64,000 nucleotides of DNA, taken from Paracoccaceae bacterium (lineage in GTDB: Bacteria; Pseudomonadota; Alphaproteobacteria; Rhodobacterales; Rhodobacteraceae). The stretch lies in the NCBI GenBank assembly GCA_026989355.1, contig JALSJM010000002.1, positions 434,001 through 498,000 on the forward strand. Direction: 5' to 3'. This document shows, in pieces, positions 24,688 to 34,690 of this stretch. Under the pieces are notes generated by a model. The model was given only the letters and a program-made list of their open reading frames with translations, did not search any database and had not been told where the DNA came from. How positions within the stretch are numbered: position 1 is the stretch's first letter; each line of letters begins with the position of its first letter. Both the position numbers and the translations under genes were made by a program.

Positions 24688-25536
24688 CTAGCGAAACAGC
24701 ATCACCGGCAACTGGCAGCTCTGCACCAGTGCGGTTGTCGTCGAGCCGATGATCAGGCTGCGGATGCGGGAATGGCCATAGGCGCCCATTACCAGCAGAT
24801 CGATGCCATGGGTTCGGGCCTGTTCGCAGATCACGCGTTCGGGCTGGCCCGCCTCGATCTGGCACGCAACATCGAAACCTGCCCCGCGCAGCAATGCGGC
24901 GGCACCTTCGATGGCTTCGCGGGTTTCCGGCGTATCGCTTCCCACCATCAGCAGTCGGCATCCCGACCCTCTGAACACCGGGTTTCCGGCTATCCATTCA
25001 AGGGCGCCGACAATCGTCTGCCCCCCGTCGAAGGCCACCAGGAAATCGCTGACAGGGCGAAAGGCGCGTGCCGCCACCAGCACCGGCCGGGCGCTGGCAC
25101 GCACCACGCGTTCGAGGTTGCTGCCAAGGTGCAGGCGCGCAAAGTCGGTGGCTTCGCCGCGCTTGCCGATCACCACCAGATCGGCGTCTTTCTCGAGCGC
25201 TGTCAGTTCTTCGACCAGATCGCCATGCCGCAGAACCGTGCCGACCCTTGCAACCCCTGCCCTGTGCAGGCGCGCTTTGCCGTCTTCCAGAATGGCGCGC
25301 CCGCGCTTCAGCGCCAGTCTTGCCTGTTTCTCGTCAAGCTCGGCCAGTTCGCGCATCAGCTTCGTGCGCGCCCCAAGGCCGATCGATCCTGACAGATCTT
25401 CGGGGCGGGCAGTGCGTCTTCCGATCACATGCAGCAGCAGGATTTCGGCCTCTGATCGGGTGGCGAGAAAGGCCGCGTGATCGCATACGCTTTCGGAATA
25501 GACAGAGCCGTCAACAAGGGCGATGATTCGTGTCAT
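24688..25536 (-). CDS. Universal stress protein, two Usp domains
   Basis: 282 residues from ATG 25536 with GAGGAG upstream. Two tandem Usp domains: residues 1-150 (IIALVDGSVYSESVCDHA ... DLVVIGKRG) and 160-282 (DFLVAFDGGQTIVGALEW ... DLLVMGAYGHSRIRSLIIGSTTTALV). The second domain keeps the G-x2-G-x9-G-S/T ATP-binding pattern; the first is degenerate. It follows the SulP gene by 11 bases on the same strand, a common SulP-Usp pairing that suggests a role linked to anion transport or stress. Confidence 0.9.
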   Translation of the reverse strand: MTRIIALVDGSVYSESVCDHAAFLATRSEAEILLLHVIGRRTARPEDLSGSIGLGARTKLMRELAELDEKQARLALKRGRAILEDGKARLHRAGVARVGTVLRHGDLVEELTALEKDADLVVIGKRGEATDFARLHLGSNLERVVRASARPVLVAARAFRPVSDFLVAFDGGQTIVGALEWIAGNPVFRGSGCRLLMVGSDTPETREAIEGAAALLRGAGFDVACQIEAGQPERVICEQARTHGIDLLVMGAYGHSRIRSLIIGSTTTALVQSCQLPVMLFR

Positions 25537-25547
25537 ATGCGCTCTCC

Positions 25548-27071
25548 TCAATGGCCCATCAGGCGCTCGATGGTGCCGGGCCTGTCGTGGGTGGCCAGCT
25601 TGTCAACAAGGGTTTCGCTGGCCTTGTTCATTCCCACTATATCAACCTCGGCGCCTTCCCGGCGGAATTTCATCACCACCTTGTCAAGCGCGGCAACGGC
25701 GGAAATATCCCAGATATGGGCGTTGGTTACATCGATGACCACGCGGTCCAATGCCTCGTGAAAATCGAAGGAATCGATGAATTCGGCGGCAGAGGCAAAG
25801 AATAACTGCCCGGCAACGCGATAGGTCCGTTCGTGCCCTTCCGGCGAAAGTTCCGAGGTAACGCGGAAGATCTGTGCGATCTTTCCGGCAAAGAACAGCC
25901 CCGAAAGCAGTACGCCCGTCAGCACGCCGATTGCCAGATTGTGGGTAAGGACGGTGGCTGCCACCGTGGCCAGCATGACGATCGAGGACGAGCGTGGATG
26001 CATGCGCAGATCGCGGATTGATGACCAGCTGAACGTGCCGATCGATACCATGATCATGATCGCGACCAGGGCCGGCATCGGAATCCTGGCCACCAGATCA
26101 CCCAGCCCCACGATCAGGATCAGCAGAAACATCCCCGCAGCGAAGGTTGAAAGCCGTCCGCGGCCGCCCGATTTCACGTTGATCATCGATTGTCCGATCA
26201 TTGCGCAACCAGCCATTCCGCCGATGAAGCCGGTGGCGGTGTTGGCGATTCCCTGGCCCACGCATTCACGGTTCTTGTCACTTCGGGTGTCGGTAAGATC
26301 ATCGACGATCGAGGCCGTCATCAGGCTTTCCAGAAGGCCTACGGCGGCTACCCCGGCGGAAACCGGAAAGATGATCTTGAGAGTTTCCAGGTCAAGCGGG
26401 ATGTCCGGGATGAGAAATACCGGCAGGGTATCGGGCAGATCACCCATGTCGCCCACGTTGCGTACATCGATCCCGAACCACAGGGTGAGTGCCGTCAGCA
26501 CCACGATGGTAACGAGGGGCGAGGGAATGGCGGTGGTGATCCGCGGGAACAGGTAGATGATGGCAAGCCCCGCGGCAATCATCGCATGGGTTTCCCATGT
26601 AACGCCGGTCAGTTCGGGCAGCTGGGCCAGAAAGATCAGGATCGCCAATGCGTTCACGAAACCTGTCATCACCGATTTCGAAACGAAGCGCATCACGTTG
26701 CCCAGCTTCAGGAAGCCGGCGGCGATCTGCAGCAGCCCCGCCAGAACCGTGGCGGCCAGCAGGTATTGCAGCCCGTGTTCCTTTACCAGTGTCACCATCA
26801 GCACCGCCGTGGCGGCAGTGGCGGCCGAGATCATTGCCGGGCGCCCGCCCGTGATGGCGGTGATTACCGCGATCGAGAACGAGGCGTAGAGCCCCACCTT
26901 GGGATCGACGCCGGCGATGATGGAAAACGAGATCGCCTCGGGGATCAGTGCCAGCGCCACCACAAGCCCGGCCAGAAGATCGGCGCGGATGTTGCCCAGC
27001 CAGTCGCGCCGGAGAGTGGTCAGGGAATCGGTTGTCACATCGGGCCTCGTCAGGAAATGCTGTGGATGCAT
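25548..27071 (-). CDS. SulP family inorganic anion transporter with STAS domain
   Basis: About 507 residues if started at ATG 27071 ([11 protein letters not shown]); the frame is open to 27095 and no start has a strong ribosome site. It has 10-14 hydrophobic segments with the SulP signature [35 protein letters not shown], then [26 protein letters not shown], and a C-terminal STAS domain (residues about 400-500, [24 protein letters not shown]). Family members carry sulfate or, as BicA-like transporters, bicarbonate; the substrate is not assignable. Operon with usp. Confidence 0.92.
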   Translation of the reverse strand: MHPQHFLTRPDVTTDSLTTLRRDWLGNIRADLLAGLVVALALIPEAISFSIIAGVDPKVGLYASFSIAVITAITGGRPAMISAATAATAVLMVTLVKEHGLQYLLAATVLAGLLQIAAGFLKLGNVMRFVSKSVMTGFVNALAILIFLAQLPELTGVTWETHAMIAAGLAIIYLFPRITTAIPSPLVTIVVLTALTLWFGIDVRNVGDMGDLPDTLPVFLIPDIPLDLETLKIIFPVSAGVAAVGLLESLMTASIVDDLTDTRSDKNRECVGQGIANTATGFIGGMAGCAMIGQSMINVKSGGRGRLSTFAAGMFLLILIVGLGDLVARIPMPALVAIMIMVSIGTFSWSSIRDLRMHPRSSSIVMLATVAATVLTHNLAIGVLTGVLLSGLFFAGKIAQIFRVTSELSPEGHERTYRVAGQLFFASAAEFIDSFDFHEALDRVVIDVTNAHIWDISAVAALDKVVMKFRREGAEVDIVGMNKASETLVDKLATHDRPGTIERLMGH

Positions 27072-27158
27072 CAAGCCGCCCGCTATAATCGCCACAACCG
27101 CGATTGACCAGAGGCAATGGGCCGCAGGAGGCAGCCTTGCCGAGGGCCAGATGTGGCG

Positions 27159-28343
27159 TCAGGCGGTGTTGTCGCGGCTGAAAAGATAGAGCAGGGTGCC
27201 GGCCAGGACCGCACCGCCAAAGAACAGGAACAGTGCCTGATAAGCTTCGGCCGGGGTGCTGGCACGGGCGGCGGCGGCGGCGTGCACCTGTCCGCTCAGG
27301 GCCTGCAGGATGCCTGCGCCACCGATGCCGAACAGGTTGAGCAGGGTGACGCCGCGTCCTGTCAGATGCGGTGGCACGAAGCTGCGGGCATGGGCGATGA
27401 TGACGGGAAAGCTTGAAGCGAACAATCCGAGAAGGGCCATCATCAGAATGGCAAACCAGAAGCCGCCGGCAGGGTTGAGCCAGAGTGCAAACAGCGTGGC
27501 CGCGCCTGCGAGGTTGCCGAAGAACACGACCCATTTGCGGGTGCGAAACAGCCTGTCGAGCGGGCCATAGGCGAAGTTGCCGGCAGCCATTGCCAGCCCC
27601 ATGAACAGTGTTGCCTGTCCGATCGCTGCAGTATCCGCCCTGAATACCTCGCCGAGATAGGGGCCGATCCAGAGCCCGCGGATGCCAGCGGCTGCGGCGT
27701 AGTTGACGAACATCATAGGGAAGATGAACCAGAGTGCCGGCAGAGCAAGAAGGCTCAGCACCGACCCCCCGGCGCCGGCCTCGTGATCTGGGCGTTCCGG
27801 GTCTGTCACCAGCAGGAAGATCGCCCAGGCCACGGCCAGGGTGATCAGGGCGAGAACGAACAGGGAAAACCGCCAGCCGAAGGTTTCGCTGGCCCAGGCC
27901 ATGGGCATCGAGCTTGCGATATTTCCGAGCGAGCCGAACCCGATGATCGCCCCGGCCATCGTGGCAAATACCCGGGGCGGCAAGCTGCGTGCAAAAATGT
28001 AATAGGATGCCATCAGAACCGGAGCACAGCCGATCCCCATCAGGATCATGGCGCCCTGTACATGCAGCGGCGATTGTGCCACTGCGAACAGCAGCGCGCC
28101 CCCTCCGCCGCCAAGCGCCAGCAGGAGCGAAGCGGTGCGGCGGGGGCCGATCCTGTCGAGCGCCCAGCCGACCGGCAGTTGCATCAGCGCAAAGGCCAGG
28201 AACCAGAGGCCTGATGCAAAGGAAAGCTGATCGGGCCGGGCACCGATATCAGCTTCAAGGGCAGGAGCCAGCACCGCAAGGAAGGCACGATAGAACTGGC
28301 TGAGCATATAGGCCAGCGCCAGTGTGAAAATACCGATTTTCAT
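27159..28343 (-). CDS. MFS transporter
   Basis: 394 residues from ATG 28343 (MKIGIFTLALAYMLSQFYRAF) with AGGAAAAC upstream; the frame upstream to 28445 is not membrane-like. Twelve hydrophobic segments, with the loop 2-3 signature GWALDRIGPRRTAS. The best guess is the organic-anion or nitrate/oxalate-like branches of the major facilitator superfamily, but the substrate is not identifiable. It is 87 bases upstream of sulP on the same strand. Confidence 0.88.
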   Translation of the reverse strand: MKIGIFTLALAYMLSQFYRAFLAVLAPALEADIGARPDQLSFASGLWFLAFALMQLPVGWALDRIGPRRTASLLLALGGGGGALLFAVAQSPLHVQGAMILMGIGCAPVLMASYYIFARSLPPRVFATMAGAIIGFGSLGNIASSMPMAWASETFGWRFSLFVLALITLAVAWAIFLLVTDPERPDHEAGAGGSVLSLLALPALWFIFPMMFVNYAAAAGIRGLWIGPYLGEVFRADTAAIGQATLFMGLAMAAGNFAYGPLDRLFRTRKWVVFFGNLAGAATLFALWLNPAGGFWFAILMMALLGLFASSFPVIIAHARSFVPPHLTGRGVTLLNLFGIGGAGILQALSGQVHAAAAARASTPAEAYQALFLFFGGAVLAGTLLYLFSRDNTA

Positions 28344-28504
28344 GTGTGTTTTCCTGCTTCGTGATGCCCTGCGGGGCCAGGCCGGCCTGCGGGTGTCGGG
28401 GCAGAAAAGCGCCTTTTCGCGATGACCGCAAGAGGGCCGGAGCACCTCGGTCGTTGCACAGGCACCGGAACGCGGGCAGAGGGTGACAAGTTGCGGCGAG
28501 GGCT

Positions 28505-29248
28505 TCAGGCGTCGGACAGCGCGCCTTTTGCCGCCCCCTCCTCCGGATGAAGCGTGCGCAGCTTGCGTGCCGGCACTCCTCCCCAGACTTCGCAGGGCGG
28601 AATCTCGGTATCTGTTGCAACCAGCGACATGGCATTTACCATCGCGCCCTTCCCCACCCGCACACCCGGCATCAGTATCGATTTTGCACCGATCATCACG
28701 TTTTCGCCGATTTCGATCCGCTTGATATAAAGCCGGTTGTCGGAAGTCACCGCATGGGGGGTAAGCAGCGCGTCTTCACCGATATGCGCATTCGCCCCCA
28801 GAGTGATCAGATGGGGATCGAGCAACTGCCCTGAAATCGGCACTATGCCACCCCCGATCCGTGCTCCCATCAGTTGAAAGAACGGCTTTCTGAAGGGGAT
28901 CGGCAGCAGGATCTTGTCATAGAACAGGTTCAGGTGGGTGATGCAGAGATAACCGTAAAGGTTCCATGCGAATGCTGCCAGGGGTTCTTCGGCATAGCTG
29001 TAGACGCCTTCCTTCATGGGCAGAACCACCCGCAAGATCTTCAGCACCACGAGGGTGAAAGCCGTCTGCAGGATGAAGAATGCCACGAATGTCAGGAAAC
29101 TGTCGAATCCGAAACGTGTGTGAAGCCACCAGGCGACAATACCGGCTGCCAGCAGGATCCCGCCGGAGATAAGCGGCGTGATCACCATGTCGCGCCATGA
29201 CATGAAACGGTTTTCCTGTTGCCGAGGCAGTTTCAGCTTGTCATTCAT
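28505..29248 (-). CDS. Membrane-anchored hexapeptide-repeat acyltransferase
   Basis: 247 residues from ATG 29248; a GTG eight codons earlier is also possible and neither has a clear ribosome site. The N-terminal 90 residues contain two hydrophobic segments (ITPLISGGILLAAGIVAWWL; FLTFVAFFILQTAFTLVVL). The C-terminal half is a left-handed beta-helix with hexapeptide repeats (GARIGGGI, LGANAHIGEDALL, IGENVMIGAKSILMPGVRVGKGAMV) and the closing VWGGVPARKL. Such proteins acetylate sugars or other polar acceptors; this one is likely to act at the inner membrane. Acceptor unknown. Confidence 0.82.
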   Translation of the reverse strand: MNDKLKLPRQQENRFMSWRDMVITPLISGGILLAAGIVAWWLHTRFGFDSFLTFVAFFILQTAFTLVVLKILRVVLPMKEGVYSYAEEPLAAFAWNLYGYLCITHLNLFYDKILLPIPFRKPFFQLMGARIGGGIVPISGQLLDPHLITLGANAHIGEDALLTPHAVTSDNRLYIKRIEIGENVMIGAKSILMPGVRVGKGAMVNAMSLVATDTEIPPCEVWGGVPARKLRTLHPEEGAAKGALSDA

Positions 29249-29419
29249 TGGATCACGCACTCGAATGGTCACGGATTGCGACGGAGATCATGTGCCATAT
29301 TGATATTCTGATCTGCCACTTGACAAGACCGAACGGTTCACCACGCCCACGAAATGTGGCTATGCGCCGTTTGCGCACTACAGGCCGGTTACGGTAACCC
29401 GGCTTCGGCAGCCCGGAGA

Positions 29420-30190
29420 TCAGAGTGCCTGCGCCGCGTTCGGATTGTAGCCGCTCGCGCTTTCCAGAAGATGGCAGGTATAGGGGTGGCGGGCGCGCAT
29501 CGCGCGCATGTCCTCGACGGTCAGCATCTCGACGATCTCGCCGTTCTGCATCACGGCGGTTGACTGGCACATATGCGCAACCACCGCCAGATCGTGACTG
29601 ACCAGAAGATAGGTAAGCCGGTGTTCTTCGCGCAGGTCGTTCAGCAGGTTCAGAACTTCGGCCTGCACGCTTACGTCAAGCGCCGATGTGGGTTCATCGA
29701 GTAGCAGCACCGAAGGTTCGGGCGCCAGAGCGCGGGCAATCGCCACCCGCTGGCGCTGTCCGCCCGAAAGCTGGTGCGGATAACGGAAACGGAAGCCGGG
29801 GCCGAGGCCCACGTCATCAAGCAGTGCCTGCACACGCCGGTTGATATCGCGGAAGCCGTGCAGTTTCAGAACTTCGGACAGCACCTGATCCACCGAATGG
29901 CGCGGGTGCAGGCTGGCGTAAGGATCCTGGAACACCATCTGCACCTGCTTGTAGAAGGCGCGGTTGCGCTTTGGGCCGAGCCGCTGCTCGCCCACGATCA
30001 TTTCGCCAGACCAGTCGGGCGCAAGCCCCATCAGCGCGCGCAGGATGGTGGATTTGCCCGAACCGCTTTCCCCCACCAGGCCGAAACTTGCCCCCGAGGG
30101 CACCTCGAAAGTGGCGTGCCTTACTGCATCCACCCGACTGGCGCCTTCGCCGAACCATACACTGAGATCATTGAATACGAGGCGGCTCAT
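29420..30190 (-). CDS. Peptide ABC transporter ATP-binding protein (DppF type)
   Basis: 256 residues from ATG 30190, which overlaps the stop of the preceding ATPase gene as ATGA. Walker A GESGSGKST near residue 40, Q-loop VFQDPYASLHPR, signature LSGGQRQRVAIARAL, Walker B VLLLDEPTSALD, H-loop LLVSHDLAVV. The C-terminal HPYTCHLLESA block is typical of oligopeptide importers. Pairs with the DppD-type ATPase to power the two permeases encoded upstream. Last gene of the six-gene operon. Confidence 0.94.
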   Translation of the reverse strand: MSRLVFNDLSVWFGEGASRVDAVRHATFEVPSGASFGLVGESGSGKSTILRALMGLAPDWSGEMIVGEQRLGPKRNRAFYKQVQMVFQDPYASLHPRHSVDQVLSEVLKLHGFRDINRRVQALLDDVGLGPGFRFRYPHQLSGGQRQRVAIARALAPEPSVLLLDEPTSALDVSVQAEVLNLLNDLREEHRLTYLLVSHDLAVVAHMCQSTAVMQNGEIVEMLTVEDMRAMRARHPYTCHLLESASGYNPNAAQAL

Positions 30191-31053
30191 TGGCGTCCAC
30201 TCACGCTTGGGGTTTCCCGCCACGCGGGATCGCGTTTCAGAACCTCGAGGTGGCGACGTGGTTCGTGAAGGCGAGGCAGCGAACCCAGAAGCCCGCGCGT
30301 GTAGGGATGCTGCGCCTCATGCAGGCGATCGGCCGCGCAAACCTCGACGATCCGGCCCGCATACATGATCAGCACCCGGTCGCAGAAGCTGGCCACCAGG
30401 TTGAGATCGTGACTGATGAAGATCAGCCCCATGCCCCGTTCGTGCACCAGGCGGTCCATGATCGAAAGCACCTGCGTCTGCACGCTGACATCCAGCGCCG
30501 ATGTGGGTTCGTCGGCAATCAGGATATCGGGTTCGGTGACCATCATCATGGCGATCATGATGCGCTGACCCATGCCGCCCGACATCTCGTGCGGCCAGGC
30601 GCGCATCACCCGTTCGGGATCGCGGATCGAAACGGCCTCCAGCATCTCGATCGCCCGGGCATGCGCGGCGCGCTTGCCGGCACCGGTATGGAAGCGGTAG
30701 ATTTCCATGATCTGCTCGCCGATCCGCATTACCGGGTTGAGCGAAAACTTGGGATCCTGCATCACCATCGAAATCCGCTGGCCGCGGATCTTGCGCATTT
30801 CATGTTCGTCCAGTTGCAGAAGATCGGTGCCGGAGAATTCCAGCCGCCTGGCCGTAATTCGCCCCGGCGGGCGGATCAGGCGCAGTATGGCGCGGCCGGT
30901 CATCGATTTGCCCGAGCCGCTTTCACCCACGATCCCGAGGCGTTCGCGTCCGAGTGTGAAGGATATTCCGCGCACTGCCTCGAAAACGCCCTGGCGGGTG
31001 GGGAAGCTGACGGTGAGGTTTTCGATGTCGAGCAGCGGTTGTTCGCGGGTCAT
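30187..31053 (-). CDS. Peptide ABC transporter ATP-binding protein (DppD type)
   Basis: 288 residues from ATG 31053; its start overlaps the TGA of the permease gene by one base. Walker A GESGSGKSM, Q-loop VMQDPKFSLNPVM, signature MSGGMGQRIMIAMMM (one position variant, MGQR for QQQR), Walker B ILIADEPTSALDVSVQ, H-loop FISHDLNLV. C-terminal oligopeptide-ABC block HPYTRGLLGSLPRL. Acts with the DppF-type subunit at the inner face of the membrane. Confidence 0.94.
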   Translation of the reverse strand: MTREQPLLDIENLTVSFPTRQGVFEAVRGISFTLGRERLGIVGESGSGKSMTGRAILRLIRPPGRITARRLEFSGTDLLQLDEHEMRKIRGQRISMVMQDPKFSLNPVMRIGEQIMEIYRFHTGAGKRAAHARAIEMLEAVSIRDPERVMRAWPHEMSGGMGQRIMIAMMMVTEPDILIADEPTSALDVSVQTQVLSIMDRLVHERGMGLIFISHDLNLVASFCDRVLIMYAGRIVEVCAADRLHEAQHPYTRGLLGSLPRLHEPRRHLEVLKRDPAWRETPSVSGRQ

Positions 31054-31994
31054 CAGCCGCCCTCCTTCGGATCGAGCACGTCGCGCAGGCCATCGCCAAG
31101 CAGGTTGAAGGCCAGCGATACGGTGAAAATCGCCAGCCCCGGCATGGTGGCCACCCACCAGCTGTCAAGGATGAAGCGGCGTCCCTCGGCGATCATTGCG
31201 CCCCATTCCGGGCTGGGGGGCTGTGCGCCAAGGCCGAGAAAGCCCAGCCCGGCAGCGGCCAGGATGACCCCGGCCATGTCAAGCGTTACGCGCACGATCA
31301 GCGAACTGGTGCACAGGGGCCAGATGTGGCGGGTGATGATGCGTATCGGCCCCGCGCCCTGCAGGCGGATGGCGCTTATGTAATCCGAATTGCGGATGGT
31401 CAGCGTTTCGGCGCGTGCAAGGCGTGCATAGGGCGGCCAGGCGGTGATCGAGATCGCCAGCACCGCGTTTTCGATTCCCGCTCCAAGTGCGGCGACGAAG
31501 GCAAGTGCCAGCACCAGGCGCGGAAAGGCCAGGAAAATGTCGGTGATGCGCATCAGGATCGCATCGACAATGCCCCCCGCATAGCCCGCGATGGTTCCCA
31601 CCAGCAGCCCCGCAATCGGGGCGATCAGTGCCACCAGCGCCACGATATAAAGGGTAATGCGCGAACCGTATATGAGACGCGAAAGGATGTCGCGCCCCAG
31701 GCTGTCGGTTCCCAGAAGGTGGCTTTCACTGAGCGGGGGTTGAAGCCGCCCGGCAAGGTTTTGCGCCAGCGGATCGTGCGGAGCAAGCCAGGGCGCGAAG
31801 GCCGCGACCAGTACCAGCAGGATCAGGATGCCAAGCCCCACCATGGCCATGGTGTTGGAACGCAGTTTCAACCAGCCCGCATAAAAGGCCACGCAGCGGG
31901 CATGCAGGCGCGAAGAGGGTGTATCGGTCAGCAGCCAGGCCCGAAAGCCAAGGCGTGGATCGTCAGGATTCCGGCTGATATCCTGCCTGTTCAT
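31053..31994 (-). CDS. Peptide ABC transporter permease (DppC type)
   Basis: 313 residues, six predicted membrane helices. It has the DppC N-terminal extension LKLRSNTMAMVGLGILILLVLVAAFAPWLAPHDP, then LLGTDSLGRDILSRLIYGSR, and the EAA-loop region YISAIRLQGAGPIRIITRHIWP. Overlaps the DppB-type gene by four bases. Forms the channel with that permease. Confidence 0.94.
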   Translation of the reverse strand: MNRQDISRNPDDPRLGFRAWLLTDTPSSRLHARCVAFYAGWLKLRSNTMAMVGLGILILLVLVAAFAPWLAPHDPLAQNLAGRLQPPLSESHLLGTDSLGRDILSRLIYGSRITLYIVALVALIAPIAGLLVGTIAGYAGGIVDAILMRITDIFLAFPRLVLALAFVAALGAGIENAVLAISITAWPPYARLARAETLTIRNSDYISAIRLQGAGPIRIITRHIWPLCTSSLIVRVTLDMAGVILAAAGLGFLGLGAQPPSPEWGAMIAEGRRFILDSWWVATMPGLAIFTVSLAFNLLGDGLRDVLDPKEGG

Positions 31995-33052
31995 TTCGCC
32001 CTCGGATCGAAGATCTGATAGAGAAGATCTGAAAAGATGTTCAGCAGCACGAAGATCAGCCCTACCACGACAGTGCCGCCCAGAACCGCATTCATGTCGG
32101 CCGACAGCAGCGCGGTGGTGATGTAGGAGCCCAGCCCCGGCCAGGCGAATATGGTTTCGGTCAGTACCGCGCCTTCCAGAAGATTGGCAAAGGACAACGC
32201 GATCACCGTGATCAGCTGCACGCGGATATTGCCGAAGGCATGTTTCCAGATCACGCGTCGTTCGGGCAGGCCCTTGACACGGGCGGTGATGATATATTCC
32301 GCCGAAAGCTGTTCCAGCATGAAGCTGCGGGTCATGCGGCTGATATAGGCCATCGAATAGTAGCCCAGGATCGAGGCCGGCAGGATGATATGGCTGAAGG
32401 CATTGCGGAACACGTCCCAGTTGCCGGCCAGGAGGCTGTCAACCAGGATCATGCCGGTGCGGGTTTCCACCATGTATTCATAGGCAATGTCCAGACGCCC
32501 CGGCCCTCCGACCCAGCCAAGAATGCCATAGAAGATCAGCAGCCCCATCAGCCCCAGCCAGAAGATCGGCATGGAATAACCCACCAGTGCCACCACACGG
32601 GCGATCTGGTCGATCCAGCTGCCGCGCCGGACTGCCGCCATCACGCCAAGCGGGACACCGATGAGCACTCCGATCAGGGTTCCGAGGGTGGCCAGTTCGA
32701 AAGTGGCGGGAAACACTCGCCGGATATCTTCCGAAACCGGGCGGGCGTTCAGCAGCGACATGCCGAAATCGCCATGCAGCACATCCCGCAGATAATAGCC
32801 GAACTGCACCAGCACCGGTCTGTCGAGGCCCATTTCGCGGTAGACCTGTTCATAAACCTCGTTCGTGGCCCGTTCGCCCACCACCGCAAGCACCGGGTCC
32901 ACCGGCATTACCCGGCCGATGATGAAGGTAACGAACATCAGCCCCAGCATGGTGATTGCCACCGAAACCAGGGTTTTCGCGATTTTCAGGAGGATGCGCT
33001 GGAAACGGGGCAGCCTGTGCCGCCCCGTTCCCCTGCTTTCGGCCAGAGCCAT
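31991..33052 (-). CDS. Peptide ABC transporter permease (DppB type)
   Basis: 353 residues, six predicted helices, DppB family. Family blocks are MFVTFIIGRVMPVDPV, LRDVLHGDFGMSLLNARPV, and the EAA loop YIITARVKGLPERRVIWKHAFGN followed by FAWPGLGSYITTALLSADMNAV. An additional N-terminal segment (residues 1-25) is slightly longer than in E. coli DppB. Starts directly at the base after the substrate-binding protein stop. Confidence 0.94.
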   Translation of the reverse strand: MALAESRGTGRHRLPRFQRILLKIAKTLVSVAITMLGLMFVTFIIGRVMPVDPVLAVVGERATNEVYEQVYREMGLDRPVLVQFGYYLRDVLHGDFGMSLLNARPVSEDIRRVFPATFELATLGTLIGVLIGVPLGVMAAVRRGSWIDQIARVVALVGYSMPIFWLGLMGLLIFYGILGWVGGPGRLDIAYEYMVETRTGMILVDSLLAGNWDVFRNAFSHIILPASILGYYSMAYISRMTRSFMLEQLSAEYIITARVKGLPERRVIWKHAFGNIRVQLITVIALSFANLLEGAVLTETIFAWPGLGSYITTALLSADMNAVLGGTVVVGLIFVLLNIFSDLLYQIFDPRAK

Positions 33053-34648
33053 CTATTTGGTGACCGGCCAGTAGGATACGGCAGTGATGGCGCCGCCAAG
33101 GCTGAGGTTCTGCACGTTGTCGCGCCGCCCGGTCTGCTCGATCCTCTGGAACATGATTCCGAAGGGCGATTTTGCGCGAAACTCTGCCTGGATGTCGCGA
33201 TACATCTGCGCGCGCAGATCACGGTCTTTCTCGATCACCGCAGCTTCCACCTTTGGTGTCAGGCCGTCGGTATCCCAGGCGTTGCGCCAGGCCAGAAGAC
33301 CGGTCAGCTTGGCTTCATCGCGGTTGTCGGGATTATAGGCAAAGGTGCCGGCATTGGTGTGGGGGTCGGGATAGTCGGGCCCCCAGGCGCCGATATACAT
33401 GTCCAGATCGCGCGCGCGGTAGCGCCCGAGGATCTGCTTGCCGGTGCCGACCGTCAGTTTCAGCGTGATCCCGGCCTGGGCAAAGGTATTCTGAAGCGAC
33501 TGGGCGATTTCCAGACGTTCCTGAGCCTCGCGCACTCCGGCTTCGATCTCGAAGGGGCCAACGCCGGCCTGTGCCAGAAGTTCCTTTGCCTTCTCGATAT
33601 CGAGGCTGAACGGATTTTCATCCACCGCGCCCAGATAGGTGGCGGGCAGGAAGTTCTGGTGGATCACGTACTGGCCCTTGAGGAAGCTGTCCTGCATGCC
33701 TTGGTAATCGATCAGATACTTGATCGCCTGACGCACCTCGGGTTTTGAAAGGATCGGGTGCTTCTGGTTGACCGCGATATACATGATCCGGCCGCGCAGC
33801 TCGCTGTCGATCGCAATGCCGGGTGCGCCCTCGAGACCGGCCACATCCTGCGGGTTCAGGTTGCGCGCCACGTCGATATCGCCACGTTCAAGCAACAGGC
33901 GCTGGGTAGCGCTTTCGGCAACATGACGCACAATCACCCGCTTCATTGCAGGTTCCGGCCCCCACCAGTTGGGATTCGTTTCCAGCACCACCGTTTCATT
34001 GGGCTTCCAGGTTACCAGCTTGTAAGGGCCCGAGCCGGCCGAATTGGTTTTCAGCCAGGCATTGCCCATGTCGCCGTCAACTTCATGCTGCATCACCACT
34101 TCCTTGTCGAGGATGCCGCCGATGGTGGCGGTGAGGCAGTTCAGCACGAAAGAGGTGGCGTATTGCTTGTCGGTGGTAATGATCACCTTGTTGCCGTCGG
34201 CGCGGATCATCTGCTCCACGTTTTCAGGGGTGAAGCCGAACTGGGTAAGGATGAAGCTCGGTGTCTTGTTGAGCTTGACCGCGCGCTGCAGCGACCAAGC
34301 CGCGTCCTCGGCGCGGATCGGATTTCCCGAGGCAAATTTCAACCCTTCCTTCATGGTGAAGGTGATGGTCTTGCCGTCTTCCGAAACGTCCCAGCTTGCG
34401 GCCAGTTCCGGCTGATAGCCGGCATCAAGGTTCATCGGGTCGAAATTCACCAGCTTGGAATAGATGTTGCGGCTGACATCGGAGCCTGCAAACTCGAAGC
34501 TTTCAGCCGGATCAAGGGTGGTGATATCGTCGATCCGGTTGGCGATCACCAGCACGTCGGTCGGTGTTTCGGCTGTGCCCGGTGCGGGAACAAGCCCCAC
34601 CATCAGCGCCATCGCGGCTGCCGTTGTAATGTTTTTCAGGAAACTCAT
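33053..34648 (-). CDS. Peptide ABC transporter substrate-binding protein (SBP_bac_5)
   Basis: 531 residues. Signal peptide MSFLKNITTAAAMALMVGLVPAPGTA, then the family-5 solute-binding fold (DDITTLDPAESFEFAGSDVSRNIYSKLV, SWDVSEDGKTITFTMKEGLKFASG). Periplasmic peptide or opine binder that feeds the DppB/DppC-type channel. GAGAGGAG precedes the ATG. Ligand class cannot be read from sequence; the adjacent dipeptidase argues for short peptides. Confidence 0.94.
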   Translation of the reverse strand: MSFLKNITTAAAMALMVGLVPAPGTAETPTDVLVIANRIDDITTLDPAESFEFAGSDVSRNIYSKLVNFDPMNLDAGYQPELAASWDVSEDGKTITFTMKEGLKFASGNPIRAEDAAWSLQRAVKLNKTPSFILTQFGFTPENVEQMIRADGNKVIITTDKQYATSFVLNCLTATIGGILDKEVVMQHEVDGDMGNAWLKTNSAGSGPYKLVTWKPNETVVLETNPNWWGPEPAMKRVIVRHVAESATQRLLLERGDIDVARNLNPQDVAGLEGAPGIAIDSELRGRIMYIAVNQKHPILSKPEVRQAIKYLIDYQGMQDSFLKGQYVIHQNFLPATYLGAVDENPFSLDIEKAKELLAQAGVGPFEIEAGVREAQERLEIAQSLQNTFAQAGITLKLTVGTGKQILGRYRARDLDMYIGAWGPDYPDPHTNAGTFAYNPDNRDEAKLTGLLAWRNAWDTDGLTPKVEAAVIEKDRDLRAQMYRDIQAEFRAKSPFGIMFQRIEQTGRRDNVQNLSLGGAITAVSYWPVTK

Positions 34649-34668
34649 GCTTTCACTCCTCTCTGTTG

Positions 34669-34674
34669 ATTATA
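34669..34674 (-). promoter_or_regulatory. Possible internal -10 before the substrate-binding protein gene
   Basis: On the minus strand TATAAT occurs about 20 bases before the substrate-binding protein start, in the 42-base AT-rich gap after the dipeptidase. No good -35 is visible. If used, it would raise binding-protein expression above that of the dipeptidase. Confidence 0.25.
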
Positions 34675-34690
34675 TTTACCAGTTATACAA

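Noticed and set aside
28404-28418. GAAAAG-CGC-CTTTTC inverted repeat as terminator of the acyltransferase gene
   Set aside because: Stem of only six mostly A-T pairs and placed 87 bases after the stop; too weak to call.
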